Assembly: GCA_963971405.1 (NCBI GenBank)
Contig: OZ020487.1
Span: forward strand, 34,333,371-34,397,370
DNA from: Psococerastis gibbosa
Lineage: Eukaryota; Arthropoda; Insecta; Psocodea; Psocidae
Direction of reading: 5' to 3'
Length of the DNA stretch: 64,000 nucleotides
Each line of letters opens with the position of its first letter. Position 1 is the first letter of the stretch. Below are positions 38,171 through 49,890 of this stretch, one piece after another. The translations under genes were made by a program, and so were the position numbers. The notes beneath the pieces were generated by a model. That model was not told the origin of the DNA. It saw only the letters and a program-made list of their open reading frames with translations, and made no database searches.

Positions 38171-38612
38171 AAATGGTCCTGAGGTATGATTTTTGTGAAC
38201 TTACATGCCCAATTTCATCAAAATCGACCGACTAGTTTACCCGGAAATCGACGCACAGACAGACAGACAGACATTTCGTAAAAACCACTTTTTTGGGTTC
38301 CTGGGACCTTAAAACGTGTAAATCCGTTGAAATCTCGGAATCGAAAATTTCGACCGTCACAAAGCTTTCCTTATACTACGTATAAATTGGAAAGCAAAAA
38401 CTGTCTCGAGGTATGATTTGTGTGAACCTACATGCAAAATTTCTTCAAAATCGACCGACTAGTTTACCCGGAAATCGACGCACAGACAGACAGACAGACA
38501 TTTCGTAAAAAATACTTTTTTGGGTTCCTGGGACATCAAAACGTGTAAATCCGTTGAAATCTCGGAATCGAAAATTTCAACCATCACAAAGCTTTCCTTA
38601 GACTACGTATAA
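38171..38612 (+). repeat. 0.85-kb repeat, terminal segment in tandem (two copies)
   Basis: The segment GAGGTATGATTTTTGTGAAC ... CATCAAAATCGACCGACTAG ... (ACAG)n ... AAAACGTGTAAATCCGTTGA ... CACAAAGCTTTCCTTA occurs twice in a row, at about 38180 and about 38405, nearly identical. Confidence 0.75.
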
Positions 38613-39310
38613 ATATCACACCTCGGGTCTGTTTTTTTTATTTTGGGCTAACTCAATTTGGGGGGGTTTTATTCTCAAAATACTCCAAAAAAAGTCTAAA
38701 AAAATTATTTCTCAAAAACGGCTCCAACGATTTCTTTTAAATTCACATATATTGTAGTCGTTATTAATGTTTATAAAATGCGGGGGGTCGCTTGCCCCTT
38801 GATAGTTTGCTTCGGGGGGTAAAAATAAAAATAACTAAATTTTAATGAGAAATGACTAAAAAATAATTTTTCTGCGAAACCTTTCTATCGTTGATTTCTA
38901 CCTTCAGGCATGTTTTAGGTGTTAAATTGAGTAACTAAACCGGATAGGTTGCTCTCCCAAAAAAATATTTGATTTTGCACAAGAAATTATTTTTTGAAAA
39001 AATGACAAAAAATTCACGGTCAAATGCATTGCGTGCCCTGCCATTATTCCTGTGGGGTAATATGTTGTCTGACCGGTCTAGAATATGCAATGCCATCGAT
39101 TTATTCAGTGCTTTGGGATAGGTGATATCCTAGGCGATTGCCAGAGGGGGTCCATGGGTTCCGGACCTCCCCCCCCCCCTTCCCAAATGGTTACAGCGTA
39201 CACTAGATAGAATGGAGTTTTATAGATTTCTAAATTTATTGAGGTTACCCCACCTCCAGTGACGTCAGGTGAACCCCCCCCCCCCCCCCGAGATATGCGA
39301 AATTAAACCA
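38613..39310 (-). repeat. 0.85-kb repeat, inverted core copy
   Basis: Reads on the - strand from the C-run and TGACGTCACTGGAGGTG (about 39255-39290) through GGGAGAGCAACCTATCCGG to AATTGAGTTAGCCCAAAAT. It faces the + strand copies to its left, so the left part of the cluster is head-to-head. Confidence 0.75.
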
Positions 39311-39370
39311 AACGTTTAACTCATAATTGCTAAAAATCTGTTGGTAATTGAAAGGTGATGTAATGAGTGG

Positions 39371-39506
39371 TTGGCCATGCTTCGGAGGGCATGTGAAGCA
39401 GGCGGTCCCGGGCCTTCCCAGTTGAGTGTAAGAGAGGGCTTTATAGCCCTAACTCCGCTAGGTTGTTTTAGTCATAGAAACAACAACAAAATTCTTTATT
39501 TATTGC
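39371..39506 (+). repeat. tRNA-derived SINE family A, copy 6 (3' part)
   Basis: GGCCATGCTTCGGAGGGCAT, GAGTGTAAGAGAGGGCTTTA and AACTCCGCTAGGTTG, ending TTCTTTATTTATT. Inserted inside the repeat cluster. Confidence 0.82.
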
Positions 39507-39509
39507 TCT

Positions 39510-39757
39510 CCAATTTATACGTAGTACCTATATAAGGAAAGCTTTGTCATGGTCGAAATTTTCGATTCCGAGATTTCAACAGATTTACACGTTTTGAGCT
39601 CCCAGGAACCCAAAAAAGTGGTTTTTACAAAATGTCTGTCTATCGCTCTGTCCGCCTGTCTGCCACTCTGTCTGTTCATCGATTTCTGGGCAAACTACTC
39701 GGTTAATTTAAAAGAAATTTAACATGTAGGTTCACAAAAATCATACCTCGTGACCGA
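39510..39757 (-). repeat. 0.85-kb repeat, inverted terminal segment
   Basis: The - strand carries CACAAAGCTTTCCTTATATA, the CGGAATCGAAAATTTCGACC block and the ACAGACAG tract in reverse. Confidence 0.7.
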
Positions 39758-40080
39758 TTTTTTCTATCATCTTTTAAAAAAATAATTTTTTGCACAAAAA
39801 TAAATTTTTTTTTGGGAAAGCAACCTGTCCGGTTTCGCTACTCAATATAACACCTTAAACATGTCTGAAAGTAGAAATCATTGAAAATGATTTGTTATAG
39901 TCATTTTTCCTTAATTTTTTTTTTATATTTTTTACCCCCAGAAGCAAACTATCTTGCGGCAAGCGACCTCCCGCATTTTATTAACATTAATATTGACTAC
40001 AATATATATGAATTTAAAAGAAGTCGTTGGAACCGCTTTTGAGAAATAATTTTTTTAAACGTTTTTATTTGAGTTTTTTG
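39758..40080 (+). repeat. 0.85-kb repeat, + strand core copy (partial)
   Basis: GGGAAAGCAACCTGTCCGGT, TTTCGCTACTCAATATAACA, AGAAGCAAACTATCTTG and CGTTGGAACCGCTTTTGAG in order. It lacks the G-tract head and the terminal segment. Confidence 0.7.
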
Positions 40081-40419
40081 AGAAAGACTGCGGGCAAACT
40101 TACAAACTTGGAAAAAATTGAAAACAAAAATGATCAATTGTTGAAAACCAGTGGAATGTGGTGTAAAAATAAATAAAGCATCATTGAAGATTTTCCGTCA
40201 ATGACAAAATCAAATTTGAAGTATAATTGACCAGTGGAATAGCCACCTTAGCATTATTCCAATTTGAATTTGAAGAAACTCTCATATACGGCTTCAAAAT
40301 AATAATAGGTAATTTAGTATTTTACAGTAGATCCATTAAGTCTAATTAAATCATCTGCAATTCTAAAATAAGCTATTGTTGGAAAGCCTATGCTGAGCAG
40401 AAGTACAATGCTAGGTCAA
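40081..40419. other. Spacer within the repeat cluster
   Basis: A short stretch at 40195-40255 (TTTTCCGTCAATGAC ... CCAGTGGAATAGCCACCTTA) resembles one end of the TTCCACCGA-type TIR elements. Otherwise nothing is recognised. Confidence 0.35.
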
Positions 40420-41255
40420 ATAAAAGAACCGGTCCGAGTTTACTCGAACATGCTTCCAATTTATCAACATTAGTAGATAGGGAATATGAGTACTTTCATG
40501 GTAAATGATTCTCCAGTTGTTAAATTTCCAATATCTCGGGGGGGGGGGGGGGTTGTCCACCTGACGTCACTGGAAGTGAGATAAATTCTAGATAGGTCAG
40601 ACCAACACATTAATTACCACACAGCAATAATGGCAGGAGCGCGAATTTTCTATCATTTTTTCAAAAAATAATTTTTTGTGCAAAATCAAATATTTTTTTG
40701 GGAGAGCAACCTATCCGGTTTAGTTACTCAATTTAACACCTACAACATGCCTGAAGGTAGAAATCAACGATAGAAAGGTTTCGCAGAAAAATTATTTTTT
40801 AGTAATTTCTCATTAAAATTTAGTTATTTTTATTTTTTTACCCCCAGAAGCAAACTATCAGGGGGCAAGCGACCCCCCGCAATTTGTCAGCATTAACAAC
40901 AACTACAATATATGAGAATTTAAAAGAAATCGTTGGAGCCGTTTTTGAGAAATAATTTTTTTAGACGTTTTTTGGGAGTTTTTTGTGAATAAAACCCCCC
41001 CAAATTGAATTGGCCCAAAATAAAAAAAACTATTCCGAGGTATGATTTTTGTAAACCTACATGCTAAATCTCATCAAAATCGACTGCTTAGTTTGCCCGG
41101 AAATCGATGCACAGGCAGACAAACAGACAGACATTTCGTAAAAACCACTTTTTTGGGGTTCCTGAAAACGTGTAAATCCGTTGAAATCTCGGAATCGAAA
41201 ATTTCGACCATCACAAAGCTTTCCTTATACTACGTATAAATTGGAAAGCAATAAA
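40420..41255 (+). repeat. 0.85-kb repeat, most complete copy
   Basis: Reads through all blocks in order: AACCGGTCCGAGTTTACTCG, a G run, TGTCCACCTGACGTCACTGG, AGATAGGTCAGACCAACAC, the CAACCTATCCGG core, AGAAGCAAACTATCAGGGGG, CGTTGGAGCCGTTTTTGAGA, CCAAATTGAATTGGCCC, the (ACAG) tract, and the CTTATACTACGTATAAATTG terminus. About 835 bp. Confidence 0.75.
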
Positions 41256-42011
41256 ATATGTACAGTATATACCACTGGCCATTATTAAAGTAGGCAGCCA
41301 ATTGAAGGGGCAGGAAGAAATTGAGAGTATTGCATAGTGAGGGTATTTAGACCGTCCCTGGTAAAGATGTGACGAGTTGGACCCTGACGAATTGCACAAT
41401 GGGCTGACACCAGCGGGACGTCCTACTTTTTTTCTAGTTTGTAGGTTTTTCACCAGAAAAGCCTGTTTGCAATATTTGACCGTCGTGACCATTCTATAGT
41501 GTTATATATTCAATGGTTACGGTGAAGCGGCTAAAGCAATAAGAAAACACGCAGATTGTGCATTGGGTAATGCATTGATTGTGGGCTGCCTTAATAATAT
41601 GGTAGTGACTGGCAAGACCGGGATGACATTGACCCGTATACATCAAACACAATTTTCTCTTTACTTCTAGATCAGGTATACACGATCTGTCGCTACTCGC
41701 TGTTATAGATAGACTTATAGCCTGTGCCAAACACTGCTTTAGTATAGACTATCGCTTCGAAGTTGTACGCGGCGGGTTCCAAAATATAGGCTATATTATT
41801 ATATAATATGCTACATGAAATAATTTTAAGCAGTGATTCGAAAAAGCATCGTTAACTATACAATTTTGATCACGTTCTGGGCTTCTTAGAGAAGTATGAG
41901 ACCAGGCAGGGGTTAATAATGAATTTACTGTGGATCATTGTTCCTAAGATGTTCCCCATGTTCCACGAAGTCACCAAGTATGACACGTTCTGAGCTCCCC
42001 CTATATACTGA
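41256..42011. other. No gene or repeat recognised
   Basis: Short frames on the - strand at 41211-41730 show no family resemblance. Confidence 0.4.
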
Positions 42012-42240
42012 GTAATTTTGTTTTATTGCTAAGCCAGTTAGGACTACCTGTATGCTCCCTCTTATGGACTCTACTAATGCCTTCTACTAGTAGGAAGGCT
42101 CGAGATCACCTGCATTACTAATCCTCCAAAAACAAGGCCTACAAATGTAGCATTGGGGGAATCGAACCGAATACCTTTCGGGCGAGAGTCGGAGTCCGTA
42201 GCACGACTCTAAATGTCCTGACTACAGTACAGTTTTAAAT
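42012..42240 (-). repeat. tRNA-derived SINE family A, copy 7 (diverged)
   Basis: The - strand reads from GGACATTTAGAGTCGTGCTA and a GGTTCGATTCC B box to a body with TAGTAGAAGG and ends AGCAATAAAACAAAA. The order matches the family but divergence is high. Confidence 0.6.
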
Positions 42241-43323
42241 TCAGTTTTATAGTTGTTTCTTATCGCACGCACGCAAATACAATATTATGAACACCAAATT
42301 CGTGTAGAAATATTATTATCCAGGCAGAACCTTTACAATTCATCGGGTACGGCCGATGTAAGTTATTGCCTATACTGACAGCAATTAATTCATTATCTCG
42401 TGATGAATGGAAAATTTAATACTGTGACGTATCTCGGTAAATAGGTAAACATAATGGGGTTTTACTTATCAATAAATTCCCCATAATTTAGCCTTAATTG
42501 TATATTTAAAACTATTGACTTACTGTATTGGTCATTATGGTGCCTATAATGATGGAAACATTGAGCCCGCTGGGCACGTTAGGCCTAGCGAATTCTTCTG
42601 GGAAATCAGCCTACCTATTGAACATAAACCCGCAATTCTAATAATGGGCAATAACTTAAAATTAAATGACAGCTAGTTTTACCATTTAATGTTTTTCATA
42701 TTTTTTAGAGGACAAAACAAATATGACTAGGTACTACAATACTACAATATAATATAATATACTATACAATAGTAGTTTTATAGATTGTCTAGGTCACATA
42801 AATTTATGTAGTTTACATACAGTAGGTAAATAGTAATTAATACAATAGACCTAATTCACTGGCTATTGCCAATATGATTGACTGATTGTATTGTACGATA
42901 TGATATTGCAAATTACAAGAACTTGATTGTCTCAAATGAGAGCCTACCGAAAACCCAAGCTGCAGTAAATACTGGACACTAAAAATCAGATAGAAGAATT
43001 CAACAGTTTATTTAGCTTTAAGCTATATAAAAAATTCTAAACGTGTCTGACTCGTACATTTCAGACATCATTAGCATTTCGTGACGCTATGAATCGATTA
43101 TCATGGTGAACTGATAAGTCAATAAAAGCTGGTCCTATTGTACTAAATGCTTTACTACGGCTATACGTACCGAACAGTACGTGTTAATTACGGACAATTA
43201 TACATACCTATACGTTTTAATTATGGATGGAATAAATTTAAATGTGTAGGGAGGGACTGAAAGAGCAATAATATAGTTATAGTTACTTGCAGATAACGGC
43301 TGTAATTCGCCTATTGGGTAATT
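42241..43323. other. No gene recognised
   Basis: AT-rich sequence with an (ATA)n-like patch at about 42735-42770. Confidence 0.4.
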
Positions 43324-43392
43324 AAGGCCTGGTACACACGGACCTTCGACGCCGGCGTCAGACGCCGAGAAATTTGTCATTGGAGCATACGG
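43324..43392 (+). repeat. Fragment of GTACACACGGAC-type MITE
   Basis: AAGGCCTGGTACACACGGAC followed by GACGCCGAGAAATTTGTCAT, matching the arms of 30697-30880. Confidence 0.4.
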
Positions 43393-44701
43393 GTTGGTGG
43401 AAAACCAGGGCCTTCTTCATGAGATATTCCATAAACCATGTACACATTAAGCGTCAGCCCCGGGCATCAGAAATATTTATAAGTAGACTCTGTGGTTTTG
43501 CACTAACCCATTTGCACAAATGACAAATTTGCAGGGGCTAAGTTTCCTTGATAGCGGTCCCCTCGGTCCCTATGTTGTATATATTTAGTTAACGGAAAAG
43601 AGCTGCCTAATTTTTATAAACTTTTTAGCTGCCCGAATATAAAATATAGGTAGCCTAACTAAAATGTCTCGTATAGCCGACTGCAACTGCCCAAATGTGT
43701 CAGCCTCTCAGGCCGTAAGATACCGTACGTATATATTCAATAGCCCTAGGTCAGGATCCCCCAAGGAAGCGGGAATTGTTTTTAAATCAAAACAACACGT
43801 AAAAAATATAAAGGTCAGTCTGAGATCAACGCACAGCTGTAGGCACGGCATCGAAACGTGGCACTCATTCAAATTTATAAATAGCCGCGATATAATGAAA
43901 GCTCATGTATGCAAACACTGTCTATTAAAAATTAGACTATCACTAATCTGTTGTGATACAATATAATGAATAATTATTTGTTACAGTGCCTACAAAATTT
44001 AATAAAATATTTTATGTTGCCTGCTTAGGTGACCTTGATAAAAGATGAAGGACGAAGAAAGCAGAAGCGCCGCAGCGGACGCCGGGTGAACTATAGAAGG
44101 GGTAGATCAACAGCTGATTCAGCATCGACCCGCTGTGCAACGCGGAATTTTAGATAATTTTTGGAAATTTATAGTATTGACGCAAAATAATAGGTTAAGA
44201 CGTATTTGTTCGCTCACCCATAAATGATTGGAACAACCTTGCAATAGATATCGTATTAAGCTCTGTTATCATGCTAATTCACGCAGTGACAAGGAAAATT
44301 CACGACATACGCCCTTAAAGCAACTAATGCCAATTTTTAAAAAAATAATTAAATAATGATAATGTGAAAACATAAATTTTTTTATATACTAATAGAAACC
44401 AACAATAATATCAAATAACGTCCTATAGGCTACAATAATATAGAGAACATAAAAATAGCCTAATCAGGCCAATGAAAATCATGGCTCCGCGTAAAACTGA
44501 ACAAAAACTAACCGCACTACAAAATACATAGACAATGCAAATTTTTATCAGGAGATGAAATAATTTAAATCGCAAAAATCAATAAGAAATGACACGTCAT
44601 TTAATTGAAAGCTTTAAGAAATGGAATTTTTATATTTATCATAAAATGACAGTACGAAAAAAAGGTTGGTCGGGAAAGAATTTGTGGAATTGAATACTTA
44701 C
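43393..44701. other. No supported gene
   Basis: Holds an isolated 100-codon ATG frame at 43664-43966 with several Cys/His residues but no recognised domain. The stretch 44039-44150 is GC-richer. Nothing here can be assigned. Confidence 0.35.
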
Positions 44702-44800
44702 ATAACACACAATTTAATGAAAAACACTAGTTTTGGTTGAAACTGTTGAAATTAGACGAATTGCCGGGTCGATCTCGCGGCGCGTCTGAGGGGAACTGTT
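44702..44800 (-). promoter_or_regulatory. Candidate distal 5' UTR exon / promoter of PC
   Basis: On the - strand a CpG-rich patch (GCGCCGCGAGATCGACCCGG at about 44770-44790) is followed by a strong donor TTAT|GTAAGT at 44702/44701. Upstream, at about 44860, a GCGCCATTGGATGG box carries an inverted CCAAT. PC exon 1 has an acceptor at 34116 and so needs a 5' exon on its right. This is the best candidate that I see, but the link is inference. Confidence 0.28.
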
Positions 44801-46334
44801 GAGTGAAGGTAGGCCGAGCGGCGATGCTTCAACATGCGGTCACGCTATCTCTTTTCCATCCAATGGCGCACTAAACTGGGGGGACGGCTTCGTCATGTGG
44901 CTAATATAAGACGCCTCTGTTAATAGTAGGCCTATTGTGAAGCAGTATAATCTGGAATAACGGGCAGTGGTCTATCTAAAAGCTTTCTTTTTCTATCATT
45001 TCGTGAACATCTTGGATTGACATAGCCTACCTAGTCAGTGCTTAAATTTTTTTTAAAAAATTAAAAACGTTTTTTGGACCCCCCCCCCCCCCCAAGCCAA
45101 ACAAAAACCTGGGCACGGCCTTGGTGGTAACTATTGTACTACACTTCTAAGATGATACCTTGGAGGCTTAGTTGCTACTATAAAATGCAGGCAGATGTTA
45201 ACGAAAACAAAACGTTTGGAAGTCCATCAGCCTGGATAGTGGGCTACATGTGGCGTAACGATAGGTTTTCTAAGGAAATGGCGGTATGCAATATGGCGCC
45301 CCCCCCCCCCCCCATTTCATAAAAGTGTAGAAAATGAGAAAGCCGTTCTCATGGACGCACACGTATAGCTTTTAAATTAATGACCTTAGTGTCATTTGGG
45401 CAGGAGCCCGAGGGTTGTGGAGACCTGATGAAGGTCTCCCCCAGGTGAAAACGCAAAAACTAGGCTACGTAGTGCTTGACACAGGAGTATTGTAACGGGA
45501 AAATTGGCCGGCGAAACAGAGTCGACCCAACCCTAAAATGGGTAGCAAATTAGGGAAAGAACGCGGCTGCAGGGCAGGTTGCTGACCACAACATCCCAAT
45601 ACAAGTTGGAGAAGGAGGATCCTCTACCACGTCCAGGCTTAGATCCTTAATGAGCTGTCGTACAACAGCATTATTCAGCAGGTAGGCCTACCTAAGCATT
45701 CATCAGGTCTATAACATTAGATTAGATTCCCTATTGTACTTCTGATGACTTGTAGAGGAAATCATTTGCTAAAATACGAGGGAAAATGCGGTGAGGGTTC
45801 CAATTTTATGATGGGAGGGTGTACGATTACAATATTGAAGTTCTTCATTTTGTAATGAGAGGGGCTTCTGGAGAAGAATGCCGGTTTTGTTTAGAACGCG
45901 ATGGAAAAGCAAAACAGCTCATTTCTATGGTCTCAAAGGGTTTCCATTACTTCCTTTGACATTTTTTTTTACTCATTTCCAACTTCAACCTCACAATTAT
46001 TTGTGTATTATTTTCTTTCTTGTGGTTTTAAATGGTTTGAACTAAATGCTGTTGGTTAACTGCTGTTTAATTTATAATGACCTGCTTTACTAGTTTTCAA
46101 CTATTGCGCCTGCCATGGGCGACAGCTTACTCTTGGTGTAATATTGTCAAAATTTTATCCCTCTGTCCGATTACTAATAGGATGGAAAGACACTTTATTA
46201 AAACCGCCTCTTAGTCTCACCAGTAGACTACCAACGTAGAGAATGAGAAAATACACGTAAGAAGCAATGTCTGCAAAATAATGATTATGCAATCATGTAA
46301 CTTGGTTAGGTAGGCCTCGGTCTGCTCTACAAAC
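44801..46334. other. No gene; isolated C-tracts and half of a MITE end
   Basis: C runs at about 45080 and about 45299. CCTGGGCACGGCCTTGG at about 45104-45120 matches one end of the MITE at 53577-53771, but no mate was found. Nothing else is recognised. Confidence 0.35.
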
Positions 46335-46342
46335 CTCATAAC

Positions 46343-46630
46343 CAGGCGCGGATCTACGGGGGGGGGGGGGGCTATGGGGCTATAGCCCCCCCATTAGGTG
46401 CCTCAAAATGCGTACAACCCCACTATTTCAGTCCTATTTTCCACAAATTTTCTCCCGGGGGAGACCCCCGGGCCCCCCTTCTGCTCAATTGCATTAATTA
46501 CCTATAATATAGATCCCTTATAGCCCTGAAAATGCGTAAAACACCAACATTTCAGCTCTATTTTAAAAAAAAAAAAAAATCGAAATTTAATCTTAGCCCC
46601 CTCCTTGGTCTCATTCTAGATCCACGCCTG
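46343..46630. mobile_element. hAT-type MITE (CAGGCGCGGATCTA ends)
   Basis: Ends CAGGCGCGGATCTA and TAGATCCACGCCTG. A G run lies next to the left end, and the right end has CCTCCTTGGTCTCATTC as in 52533-53113, in opposite orientation. The flanking 8-mers CTCATAAC and TTCATACC match at 6 of 8 positions. Confidence 0.75.
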
Positions 46631-46638
46631 TTCATACC

Positions 46639-46707
46639 GAAGGACGGATAAAGGGGGGGGGGGGGTTAGCCCCCTCCCCGCCCCCAAATGGGCTGGATCC
46701 GTCCCTG
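46639..46707. mobile_element. Very short hAT-type MITE abutting the previous one
   Basis: 69 bp with ends GAAGGACGGATAAA and CTGGATCCGTCCCTG and an inner G run. The flanking 8-mers TTCATACC (shared with the element at 46343) and CTCATACT suggest insertion next to, or into, the earlier target duplication. Confidence 0.5.
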
Positions 46708-47049
46708 CTCATACTATTATTATCAGCTAAGGGCTATGGATGGGCAAAACACCGCCTCTCTATAGTCAATACCTACTCCCACCTCCTCGCTGGTGCATGC
46801 CGGTAACCTCGCATGATGATGGAGATCGGGTACCCTACCCCGATGGAAGTCGGAATGTCTGGGCTGACGGGAGAGGTATGTGGTCCTCCTACAGGGGGTT
46901 GGGCGTGGGGCTAACACCCCCACCCCGGAAAACCTCCAAACGTTACGAACCACACAACACAGCCTCGGAACCTATTACACCTTAAGAAGACGACACGTTT
47001 TGGCACTTGGAATATTCGCAGCCTACAGAAAGCGGGGGCTTTCGATAAC

Positions 47050-48243
47050 GTGACGACAGTCCTGAAGTACTGGAAAATTGAGGTATGTGCCATACAAGAA
47101 GCGAGGTGGCCTGGACAAGGCTCCACACGCAAATGTGGTCACACGATCTTTTACAGCGGAGACGACAGAGGACGTAAGATTCTCGGAACAGCATTTTTAA
47201 TAAGTGACAAACTAATTGGTAACGTACTAAATTTCCATCCTATCAACAGCAGACTGTGTGTCCTGAGATTGAAAGGGAGGTTTAAAAACGTGTCTATAAT
47301 AAACTGCCATGCGCCTACCGAAGAAAGCTCTGAGGAAGCTAAAGTCGAGTTTTATGAGGAGCTTGAAAGGCTATACGAGAACCTCCCCAGATATGACATA
47401 AAAATCATTGCGGGAGATCTTAATGCCAAGATAGGGAAGGAATCATTTTGGCAGCCAAATGTGGGTAAACACAGTCTACATGACGTAACCAATGACAATG
47501 GAACCAGGGCAGCTAACTTAGCATGCTCACGAGGGCTCTACATAAAAAGTACAATGTATGCTCACAAGAATATTCATAAGCAGACATGGAGATCCCCAGA
47601 TGGCGCAACCTACAACCAAATTGATCACATCTTTATAGACAAGAGGCACCACAGCAACATAACAGATGTGAGAAGCTATAGAGGTGCAGACGGGGACAGT
47701 GACCATTTCTTAGTTGGCTTTAATATAAAGTACCGCATAGCTGTGAGAAACCAACAGCAGGTCCCCACACGACCTGGCTGGAATCTGGAGAAGTTGAAAA
47801 CAGAAGAAGGCAAGAGAGATTTTCAGATTGAACTGAACAACCGTTTTAGCATACTTTCTCAACGAGATCCGGAAGACAGCTTAGAGTCCGACTGGCAAGA
47901 GGTAAAAGAGGCTGTAAAACAAACAGCAGACAAAGTACTAGGAAAAAGGCGGAAAAGAAAGAAAGCCTGGTTTAACCAAGTCTGTGAAAACGCTGTCACT
48001 CAGAGAAAGAGGGCATACCTAGTTTTCTTAGCGGACAGCGTAAAGCGAGAAGAGTATCATGAAACTAGGAGAGTCACTGCATCTATCCTGAGAAGGGAGA
48101 AAAGAAGGTACCTCAACAATAAGGTCGATGAAATTGAAAGAAATAGGATCGCGAACAATGGCAGGGAAATGTATAGAACCATACGGGTGATGCGGGGCCA
48201 ATATCAATCCCCACTATCCGAAACCAAGCAGGAGATCTGCTAA
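47050..48243 (+). pseudogene. LINE endonuclease domain
   Basis: About 400 codons. The frame extends a little upstream of 47050, giving GTWNIRSLQKAG, the start of an AP-endonuclease domain. It continues with CAIQEARWPGQG, INCHAPTEESSEEAKVEFYE, IIAGDLNAKIG, the TYNQIDHIFID block and GDSDHFLVGFNI, that is the catalytic N, E, D/N, D and SDH motifs. The frame ends KQEIC-stop about 60 codons before the reverse transcriptase, where a one-base change moves the reading into another frame at about 48225. Confidence 0.88.
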
Positions 48244-48244
48244 G

Positions 48245-49872
48245 CAACCCTACCGAGGCTCTCACCCAATGGCGAACATATTTTAACGAGCTACTGAATG
48301 GGGACGTGGGTACGGACAATCATGAGTCCGCCAGGTACCAGACTGCAGAACCTTTTACACCCGAACCATCTATAAATGAAGTAAGAGACGCCATGAATAG
48401 ACTGAAAAACAATAAAGCGTCTGGAGTCGATAACATCCCGGCAGAATTATTGAAGAACGGTGGAGAAACCCTAACCACGAGAATGCATTGCTTACTCCTA
48501 AAAATTTGGCACAAGGAAAAAATCCCAGACGAATGGAAAGAGTCCATAATCACTCCTGTCTTTAAAAAGGGGGACAAGTCCCAATGTTGTAACTATAGAG
48601 GGATATCACTCCTGGCGACAGGATACAAAGTACTATCCAACGTGCTGTTGTATCGCCTCACACCGTATGCTGAAGAAATCTTAGGAGATTATCAAACAGG
48701 TTTTCGACGAAACCGATCAACTACGGACCAACTTTTCACTATCAGACAGATTCTCGAAAAATCCTGGGAATACGGTGGTGAGGTACACAACCTATTCGTC
48801 GATTTTTGCAAGGCCTACGACTCCATACAACGTCAGAAGATGTGGGAAATCCTAGAGGAATTTGGCATCCCAAAAAAACTACGCACAATGGCGAAAATCT
48901 GTGTCGACAGATCACGAGCTAGGATCAAGGTGGATGGCAAGCTCTCAGACCCCTTCGAAGTACTCACGGGAGTAAAACAAGGAGATGGCCTATCACCATT
49001 ATTATTCAACCTGGTCCTAGAAAAGGCGGTAAGACGCGCTATACAAACACCGGGCGGGATCGACATGGGAGTAAAGATTAAATTTCTCGGGTATGCTGAC
49101 GACCTGAACGTCATGGCAGAGGCAAAAGAAGAAGCCGAGACCACAGTGAAAGCCCTTGAAGAAGAAGTTCTGAAGCTAGGTCTATAAATAAACCTTGAAA
49201 AAACCAAGTACCTATTAGTGGGAAGAGACCAAGATACCTGCACAGGTCGCTTTGAAAGAGTGCAAGATTTCAAATACCTTGGGTCCATCATCACGTCCGA
49301 CAACAAGATCAGTCAAGACGTTCTTAACAGAATTAAATCAGCCAATGTAGCTTTCTTCCAAACAAGAGCACTATTCTCGACTCGGATTCTATCATGGACA
49401 ACAAAGATCAGGCTTTACAAGACGCTAATCCTACCTGTCCTTATATATGGTGGTGAAGCATGAGCCCTGACAAAGAAAGAATCAAGAGCGTTGGCTGTTT
49501 TCGAGAACAAGATGTTACGGAGAATATTCGGAAGAGTTTTTGAAAACAACAGTTGGAGAATCCGAACTAACGAAGAAATCCACCAACTCTTCGGCTCGCC
49601 AGACGTCACACAAATACTACGAAGCAGAAGGCTCCAGTGGATGGGACACGTCGTCCGTATGCCAGCGGATAGAACAGCACAAGCAGTATGGATGGCATGT
49701 CCCAACAGAAGAAGACCTTTGGGGCGTCCGAGACGACGACCAGCTAAACGAAGATATACAGGAAGTTGGCCTTCGGGCCGATAATTGGTGTGATCTGGCG
49801 AAGGACAGGATCCGGTGGCGTGGTGTTGTGAATGCGGCCAAAAGTCCCCCAGGGCTGACAGCGCCAACTTAA
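48245..49872 (+). pseudogene. LINE reverse transcriptase and C-terminal domain
   Basis: The frame resumes with NKASGVDNIPAELLKNGG, IITPVFKKGDKSQCCNYRGI, TGFRRNRSTTDQLF, LFVDFCKAYDSI, the GVKQGDGLSPLLFN block and FLGYADDLNVMA, whose YADD is the RT catalytic centre. It is broken by stops at 49185-49187 and 49461-49463, the first in a conserved GL-INLEKTKYL block and the second after YGGEA. It also shifts frame at about 49730, after RRLQWMGHVVRMPADR. The true end is a TAA just after 49869. Confidence 0.88.
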
Positions 49873-49890
49873 GTCAAGTCAAGTCATTAC

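Larger units (their letters stand above)
46717..49890 (+). mobile_element. Non-LTR retrotransposon (LINE), inactivated copy
   Basis: About 3.2 kb encoding an apurinic-type endonuclease and a reverse transcriptase in one interrupted frame, ending in a short AAGTC repeat after the last codon. The 5' part has a proline-rich leader frame (46740-46985). The sequence resembles the 'craniofacial development protein 2-like' endonuclease and RT proteins annotated in many arthropods; a clade (RTE-like) is suggested, not proven. Two frameshifts and two in-frame stops show it is dead. Confidence 0.88.

Noticed and set aside
38200-38520. Short ACAG-type repeats, considered as a CRISPR or satellite array
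   Set aside because: They are microsatellite tracts inside two tandem copies of a dispersed repeat, with no repeat-spacer pattern.
43664-43966. 100-codon ATG frame with Cys/His residues
   Set aside because: No recognisable domain, no supporting splice sites or neighbours; length is within chance for this window.
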